Assembly: GCA_910574455.1 (NCBI GenBank)
Contig: CAJSYZ010000001.1
Coordinates: 1,657,424 to 1,721,423 of the forward strand
Length of the DNA: 64,000 bases
Source of the DNA: Trichaptum fuscoviolaceum
Lineage: Eukaryota > Basidiomycota > Agaricomycetes > Hymenochaetales > Trichaptaceae
Reading direction: 5' to 3'
Within the stretch, counting starts at the first letter, position 1; each line of letters opens with the position of its first letter. This document shows positions 58,111-64,000 of the stretch, in pieces. The notes beneath the pieces were generated by a model. It made no database searches. It saw nothing but the letters and a program-made list of their open reading frames with translations, and was not told where the DNA came from. The position numbers and the translations under genes are program-made.

Positions 58111-58555
58111 TTCCTATAAGGCGGTGTCGACTCTAGTTGAAGACGAAGGATTGTTACTAATTTTTGATGAAGATCACAACAGTTGGTGATGCAACATGTA
58201 TCGGCCTATCCTCAGCGGGTGTCGTTCGAAAGGTAGAAGATGCTCGCTTCAGCGTGCACGTCGGAGCTCCTCTCACTATAACAAGGCCGCCCACCTTCTC
58301 CTCTCCAGGTACTAAAGACAAATGTGAGTGATAAGATCAAGCAAGAAGCACGTTCTCAGACGTACACTATCGTTTTTTGGTTCATTCGGAAATGTTGAAG
58401 TCTAGGCGAGTTCAATACAAGCTTGAGGGTAGGATAAAACATAACTTGTTCAGGCCAATAAGTGGTCTTATGGAATGGGTGGGGGATGGCGGAGAAGTGC
58501 TCATAACAAGACTGGAGAACGTACACTGTGTCGTTGAGGGGACGCAGTGGTAAAA

Positions 58556-58561
58556 AGTTCA
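58556..58561. other. Representative TTCAAG word flanking an A-run
   Basis: The TTCAAG array begins just after an A5 tract here. It marks the left boundary of the array described at 58557-58629. Confidence 0.3.
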
Positions 58562-58629
58562 AGTTCAAGTTCAAGTGCAAGTGCAGTCCGAGTCACGGTG
58601 GCAACTTGAACTTGAACTCTTCAAGTTCC
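58557..58629. repeat. TTCAAG/CTTGAA tandem array with inverted symmetry
   Basis: Three TTCAAG units on the left face two CTTGAA units and a further TTCAAG on the right, around a CCGAGTC word. The same hexamer occurs as isolated words throughout the accessory parts of the window. Confidence 0.85.
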
Positions 58630-58891
58630 AATTTTAGATTTAAAGCTCCACTGGAAGCATCATCATGGCAAGCAATCCGAACAGCAGACAGACACCATTG
58701 GCGACATCTTCCAAACCACTTTGATACCTCAGACTACGGTGATCATTCGGGAAAAAAAGGCAATTCAATAATAAATTTTAATCATGAATCTCCTGGCAAC
58801 TTTGAAAGACAAGAGCATGCGCACAACAATTTACTCGATAACTCAAGCACATTTGGTCAAACCTGCTACTGGTGGGCCTCAGCCTACTAGA

Positions 58892-59929
58892 TCAAGCCTC
58901 GAAGTTCTTGATGTACTTATCCGGTAAGGGTGAGTGGCTTTGGCTCAGGGCCAAAGCTACAGCAAACGTGCTGTGAACGTCAATAGCTGCATCTAGTATT
59001 CCAGTACAGCAGATCATGCAAGTGAGAACTTGAAGATGGTTGATCTTGAACAACAGAATGATAACTTACACTCTTTTTGTGCCGCTGATAGCTCGTCAGC
59101 TGCCCAGTCACTCATTGTGACCTCACTACTCTTCTTGACGTTCAGCCTCAATACTTCTCCCACTATTTTTTCGAGCTTGACAGTCGGAGTCGGATGCTGG
59201 AACCAGAGACGAGGGTTTAAGAGCAGTTGGGACCAGGTCGGGTTTTTGGGCCAGACTTCCGGGTAGACAACGCGTGCCCAATCTGTCAGATCGACACAGG
59301 AGCGCACAGAGGTGCGAAACTTGCGCTTTATACGCACTGCGTCACCTGCCATTTCTTCTGTTAGGCCACCTCGCAGGAGAAAAGATAAGTTATTCATACC
59401 GTTGATTCCTGCGGAAATTTTCATGACTGTACCATCCCCAAGGAGTTGCGCCAACGTAGGGGGAAGGTCAGTAAGAGTATGCGTCCTGACTAGATAAATG
59501 TGGTGTTGAACTGCGAGTTGGATGAGGTCCACGCGATGATTGGGCCCTTCTCCGCCACTTGCCCACTCGATGTCGATCGAGACAAATCTACTAGCTGGTA
59601 CCTGTGGCAATGATGCATATATTGCAGTCACTGCATTGTCCACACAGCCCGTGCGACACTGTATCGGAACTATATTATGGAGCCTATATTGATGTAATTC
59701 GGAGAGAGGTGTTGGTGGTACCCCGAGAAGATCAAGAAACGTTTGCAGTTTCTTGTGTATCTAGCAACAAGTCAGTGTACAGATCTTGATATGAATGAAA
59801 CAAGTACCTTCGTTTGAGCCCTTGCTGTCCACCGTTGAACGAGCTGAAAGCGGAGGACGGTGCGGAGGTGCAGGCGTGCGTAATCAAGGGAGAGGAGGAT
59901 GAGAAGGATAGTACGAAGATTTGAGAACA
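58892..59929 (-). CDS. DEDDy-type 3'-5' exonuclease domain protein (WRN-exonuclease-like)
   Basis: Exon 1 (ATG 59929) gives MFSNLRTILLILLSLDYARL, a hydrophobic N-terminus that could be a signal anchor or mitochondrial leader. Exon 2 begins KLQTFLDLLGVPPTPL after an AAG acceptor and runs into the exonuclease domain. Motif Exo I is FVSIDIEW with Asp and Glu. The Exo II region reads GINGMNNLSFLL, where the usual Asp appears to be Asn. Exo III is YAAIDVHSTFAV, completed across an intron, with the Tyr and Asp of DEDDy enzymes. The stop is at 58892. If the Asn is correct, metal binding may be impaired. Otherwise the gene is intact. Substrate (RNA or DNA) cannot be told. Confidence 0.72.
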
Positions 59930-62212
59930 TGATTCACGGTGGAATGGCTTGATGATGATCTTGGGGACAATACCCGCTCCCACTTCACACTTATACAAAG
60001 TAGTTGAAGTCAGTTTTCTGATTTCCCATTCTTCTAGAAAGAGAGAGGGAGCTATTAGTGCTTTTGTACTATGACTCGGATAAACCGCAAGTTGAACTGA
60101 TAGTAGGAGATGACAAATGATTTCTTCCGGATGACTTGATTATAAGGCTTCTTTTCATTTTAAGCACAAACGAACAAGAAAATGAGTCATGTTAACTCCG
60201 AAGAAGTCGGGAGGATACAACCCACTGCACAAGAAGCTGCTCCATCAGCTCTAGAAGGATTTCGAAGAAAGCCATGAGTAACTCACCATACAACAGTCAT
60301 CCCTGTACACAACCCGAAACTTGAACTAGAACCGTGCCAAAATGGGAAATGGGCCAACTTGAATGCATCCCAACCCGCTTCGGAAGGAGTAATTTGCATG
60401 AAGGCGCGTTTCTCGTCCTCGGAGCTGAGGGAATTGCGCTGTCGGCCGATGATGGACTCATACTGCACATTGAAACCGAGTGTTCTCCGTTTAGGCGGCA
60501 ATGGTGGCGGGGCAGAGGTGTTTGGCAAGGAATGGGGACACGACAAGTTGACAACAACTTGGATGATGTCGAAAATGCAGTTATATTTTTCCCTTTGCGG
60601 CATTTGCAAATTGAGTTGTGAGTCGCTTTGTCGACCTTTGTGCATGCAAGCGGAATATTGGGATGCATCAAACTGCCCGGTGATACATAGCCCCGTATAT
60701 ACGAATCCGACCGCGCAACTTCGCAACCTTCCCTCTCCAGCATCCTTCCCATGTTTTTGGGCTCTTTACGCCGCTCAGGCCAGGCGAACTTAGGATTAGA
60801 TGTCGATTGAGCAGGGATCCCTGAAGTGAGAGTAGACGGTAGGGATAGAGACTCGTCCCGACTGACTGCTCAGCGCGAGTCCTGTGGCCGCTTATTGTTG
60901 AGCTTGAGATGGTCGAGGAAAAGAGGAACGATGGAACGAGAAGAAGCTGACGCGGCCATCGTTCCTTCCGGTGACAAGAAAGTCGGAGTCATACTGGAAA
61001 GTTGTCACTGATGAGTCGGGGATACAGGAATGTGAAGAAAATCATACCCATTTGCAGATTCCATACGCGAACGGATGTGTCCAATCCCCCTACCCCCACC
61101 CCAAGAAAAGAAGACAATATAATTTTCGGCGTAAATCTTATGCAGATGTTCTCGGAGAACGTATAGACATTCCCCGTGCCGATGCTCCAAAGCTGAAGAA
61201 GCCCGTGAGTATTATGATTCAAAAATTAAAAGAACAACTTACTCGAGAAGTACAGTAGTAGCTTTCGCTCACTGATTACTGCACGCATACATCCTCTCCT
61301 CGTGCCTGTGAGGGCCGGTTCAGTAACTTGCCTCTTTGCACATCCGAAACGTCGGTGATGCGTCTCGCAATTCAAAACCTGAGAGGAGCGGACCTCGGAT
61401 GCAAGTGCAGCAACCAGTTTTAATGTCCTGCTCTCTGAGCTGGTCATCAGCCACCACTGACGATGAGCTCTCTGGCATAGCCCTGTCCCTCGGAGAAGGT
61501 TCACTCATGATATATGGTTACGGATGTAACCACTCTACCATCACAAATCGCTGAAGAAGTTTGTGTTGTCAACTGTGGAGGTGGACGCGTGCGCATGTGT
61601 GCTCGCCATTGCTTTAGTCGGTGGGGGGATACGCGTCGGCATAAATCTGCGAGAGAATCCTGGGTCAAGAATTGGGGCGCCTGCTGTGGGCGCAGTAAAT
61701 TGCGTAGACGGCAGTGGTTTCGTTCCTCTGCAAAAGCGGTCGAACTCCTACCCCCTTGGTTTCCATACGAGCCTAGAGCGGCGCACGAGTAGAAACGCGT
61801 CGACCCACAGGGAGCTAACAAAGTAAGGCGCAGACGTTTTACGCGAGCTGCGCGAGGCGTTGAAACCGATAGAACAATTTGAGCGTGCCGAGACAGGCAA
61901 AGCGCGAGTCGGCAGATGCGCGGCGGAAGAAAGAGGTCTATCAGAGTTGTACAAGGTCCCGCATGGTGTTGGGAGAGAATCGGGACGTGCAGGAGGAATT
62001 CGATGTTGAAAATTGGTAGAAAAGTGAAGAAGAGAATCTGCGGTGACTTGGGCGTTGGGATACAGTGGTAGTTGAGGAGGAGGCCATGACTACGTCAGTT
62101 CGCTACTGAAAAGTCACTTGAGGCCATCAACGATATTATAGAGCTTACTCATCTTGGATGATTGGTTAAAGTGTGTCTGTAAGGTGGTTCCTGCCCTAGG
62201 CTGCCAGTGCCA
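59930..62212. other. Long spacer without a supported gene
   Basis: Open frames exist on both strands (for example 60283-60726 minus, 61320-61508 minus, 61802-62005 plus), but none has a family that I recognise or convincing exon partners. CTTGAA words occur near 60065, 60318 and 60359. Some of these frames may be fragments of real genes. Confidence 0.45.
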
Positions 62213-62220
62213 GTGTGTAA
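62213..62220 (+). repeat. 8-bp target-site duplication, left
   Basis: GTGTGTAA directly abuts the left terminal repeat of the element at 62221 and is repeated exactly at 63866-63873. Confidence 0.85.
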
Positions 62221-63865
62221 TAGAGCATGACACGGGTGCAGGTTATCCGTGGGTACCTGCAGGTACCTGGGCCAAAATACCTGCGGTTCCAGGTGCACCC
62301 GCACGCAGGTACCTGATTCCCACGCTTACCTGCGGATCCAGGTTTGGATTTTTTTTGCCCAGGTACCTGGCCGGGTACCTGCAAGTACCCGGTAAATCAC
62401 GTGCACTCATCTTGAGTGCGACGAACGCAACAATGTACCACTACTTTCACCATCTTTCCACTCAACTCTGAGCTATCTCGAGGCTCCCTATAGAAGTTAT
62501 ACTGGCTGCCGACCACAGCGACAACCTCGAGCCCGATGACCGCCTCCCCACCAACTGCGCGCTTGTCTGCCAGGCGAGGTCGACTCCAGCACAGAGTCTG
62601 CTTTTCCGTCAGTCCTTCGCCCGCGCGGTCGACCGCAAGACGGAACAAGGCCGCGAGCTTGAAGCGACCGTTGACGTTGTCGAAGGAGAGTGACCAGTGG
62701 GTGTGGTGCTGTGGCTAGAGCTGCTGTGCGACGTCGACGTCGGCGTTTCTTGAGACGACGAGGAGTGTGTCGAAGTAGTGTGCTTCGTTGAAGTTGGCGT
62801 CGGCGTGGGGGTCGGCGTAGGTGTCGGAGTGGGAGATGCCTTGTGCGCGGTTGTAGTCTTCTTGGTAGTGGTGGGTGTATCGTCGCCACCGTCGCCACCG
62901 CTGCTGCTGCCGTCGTTGAAGATTCCGTTGCACGCCTGCGCATCACACTCGATTACAACCATTTAGATCAGGTTCCTCACCACTCCTTCGCTTGCGCAGT
63001 CGTCGTATGTCCCAACCTCTCTGACTCGACATCTTGCTCTATGGCCGCGGTGTGCCTGCGCAACAGACGGAGGGTGCCTTTGACGCAGCGCGCATGTGCA
63101 AGACAGTCCCATCATTCGAGCACACACTTTCTCGAAGTATGCAAGTTAACTCGAAAGTCTCGAAGCTGCCTACTACGATGACAACATGCGCCATGATCGC
63201 CTCCTCGCCAACTGCGCGCTTGTCTTTCGTCCGCGCGGACGACCGCAAAGCAGACGCGGCGAAGATCAAGCTAGAATCTCGTACTGCAGAGGTTGAACTG
63301 GTCTTCTGGTACGTCTTTTTCTTGCTTTTTTCTTACCTTCTTCGCACTAATCTCACCATTGATCCCGCTCGTCGCCTTCGACATGCCGCTCGTCCAGCAT
63401 CCGCAACACCCACCGTCGCCTGTACTCATGATGCGGCCCCACAAGCGGTACGCATCATCGGCCAACTTCCACCATCGCAAACCCTTGGCGCTCACCGCCA
63501 TCGTCCAGTTCGCCGCCTCCTCGCCCTCTTCTAGCCCATCCAGATTCGACCAAGCCCAAATCCTCTGGCGGCGAGGCAGTCGTCTCTCCGCCAGCCCTTT
63601 CGACTGGTCGTGGTCCATGCAAGGCTGTCCACCTCCAGGATACATGGTATGTTATTAATTATGTTTCTATCTTATTACTACACTACTTACAGTTATTACC
63701 TGCAGGTCCTATCAGGTACCTGCAATACCTGCAGGTAACGGGTCCAGGTAGACCCGGATCCGTTTCCCACGGTTCCGGGTCGGATCCAGGTATCAGTTTT
63801 TTTGCGCAGGTACCTGCGCTTTGCGGATCCGGGTACACCTGCAGGTGCACCCGTGTCATGCTCTA
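62221..63865. mobile_element. Non-autonomous hAT-like DNA transposon, 1,645 bp
   Basis: Perfect 20-bp terminal inverted repeats TAGAGCATGACACGGGTGCA lie at 62221-62240 and, inverted, at 63846-63865. They are flanked by a perfect 8-bp direct repeat (GTGTGTAA). An 8-bp duplication and a TAGAG-type terminus are hAT hallmarks. Just inside each end is a subterminal array of CAGGTACCTG, ACCTGCAGGT and GGATCC-type words (about 62236-62395 and 63695-63850), which is also typical of hAT elements. No hAT transposase is seen inside. The interior (about 62400-63660) holds GC-rich, gene-like DNA, including two related blocks near 62560-62600 and 63205-63245, so it may carry captured host sequence. Confidence 0.85.
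62609..62962 (-). CDS. Thr/Ser/Pro-rich mucin-like frame inside the hAT-like element
   Basis: The minus-strand frame (MVVIECDAQACNGIFNDGSS...) has a Cys-containing head, a run of TP dipeptides encoded by a hexamer minisatellite (about 62793-62835) and a Ser/Thr-rich tail. This is like the stalk of a fungal cell-surface protein, but no signal peptide or anchor is found in the frame. It is probably a fragment of a captured gene. Function is unknown. Confidence 0.3.
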   Translation of the reverse strand: MVVIECDAQACNGIFNDGSSSGGDGGDDTPTTTKKTTTAHKASPTPTPTPTPTPTPTSTKHTTSTHSSSSQETPTSTSHSSSSHSTTPTGHSPSTTSTVASSSRPCSVLRSTARAKD

Positions 63866-63873
63866 GTGTGTAA
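63866..63873 (+). repeat. 8-bp target-site duplication, right
   Basis: GTGTGTAA directly follows the right terminal repeat and matches 62213-62220. Confidence 0.85.
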
Positions 63874-64000
63874 GATGATCCCGTGTCAACTCAACTGTAC
63901 ATCCTACGGCAGCGGCTGTTCCTTTTTCCGATAATTGCGTAGGATGCGATCAATAGTGGAGGGTGCGGGCCAAGATGTAATCCTGGAGAGCAGAACGTAG

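Larger units (their letters stand above)
58111..58891. other. Spacer with a CTTGAA/TTCAAG microsatellite
   Basis: No supported gene. At 58557-58629 tandem TTCAAG units, one CCGAGTC word and tandem CTTGAA units form an inverted arrangement. A 120-codon frame at 58528-58890 is a translation of this repeat and is not called. Confidence 0.55.

Noticed and set aside
58528..58890. 120-codon plus-strand open frame with a KFKFKFKCK repeat
   Set aside because: It is a translation of the TTCAAG microsatellite; no homology or exon partners.
63293..63658. 121-codon plus-strand frame ending at a GTATGT donor
   Set aside because: It lies inside the hAT-like element, opposes an equally long minus-strand frame, and shows no recognisable domain.
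1..64000. tRNA or rRNA genes
   Set aside because: I scanned for T-arm-like GGTTCGAATCC boxes with an acceptor stem and for conserved rRNA stretches, and found none convincing.

Overview
This window is nuclear DNA from a filamentous basidiomycete, most likely a mushroom-forming agaricomycete. Genes are split by many short introns (about 45-70 bp, GT...AG). The gene set is eukaryotic (VPS1, NTF2, RAD18, RAP1, LCP5, PDCD5, NOT4, DCN1, SEC63). Several families are fungal or agaricomycete types: a Plavaka-like transposase remnant, header-plus-trypsin-like peptidase proteins, DUF7330, a group III (NIK1-type) histidine kinase remnant, and CE16-type GDSL esterases. I cannot name the species. Exon models were built by eye from open frames and splice dinucleotides.

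Layout. Positions 1-12.2 kb are accessory: a broken transposase tail, two related trypsin-like peptidase genes (the second frameshifted), an orphan coiled-coil gene, and long spacers filled with short near-palindromic words. From 12.9 to 36 kb the window is mostly housekeeping: RAP1, a GH88 glycosidase, VPS1, NTF2, an unnamed conserved gene, RAD18, two tandem GDSL esterases, a two-domain cupredoxin-like secreted protein, a T5orf172 (GIY-YIG-like) protein, LCP5 and PDCD5. From 36 to 40.3 kb lies a three-copy tandem array of multi-pass membrane proteins of unknown role. From 41.7 to 54.8 kb come DUF7330, NOT4, a small membrane or secreted protein, DCN1, an RWD/DUF1115-type protein and SEC63. From 54.9 to 64 kb the DNA is again accessory: a dispersed repeat, a decayed histidine kinase, a conserved-looking gene fragment, a DEDDy exonuclease and a 1,645-bp hAT-like element.

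Most notable. (i) Intergenic DNA, and some coding DNA, in the first 12 kb is peppered with 9-bp interrupted palindromes of the form ACT-N-S-N'-AGT, with all four choices of N present. Two paralogue comparisons differ by exactly one 6-bp piece of this vocabulary, suggesting that the words spread as micro-insertions. (ii) A hAT-like element at 62221-63865 has 20-bp perfect terminal inverted repeats, a perfect 8-bp target duplication and subterminal arrays of another palindromic word. (iii) Two peptidase genes share a nearly identical ~340-bp header module while their protease halves have diverged, which looks like module homogenisation. The housekeeping genes act in unrelated pathways (vacuolar sorting, nuclear transport, DNA damage tolerance, telomeres, ribosome biogenesis, deadenylation, neddylation, ER translocation) and do not form a functional cluster.
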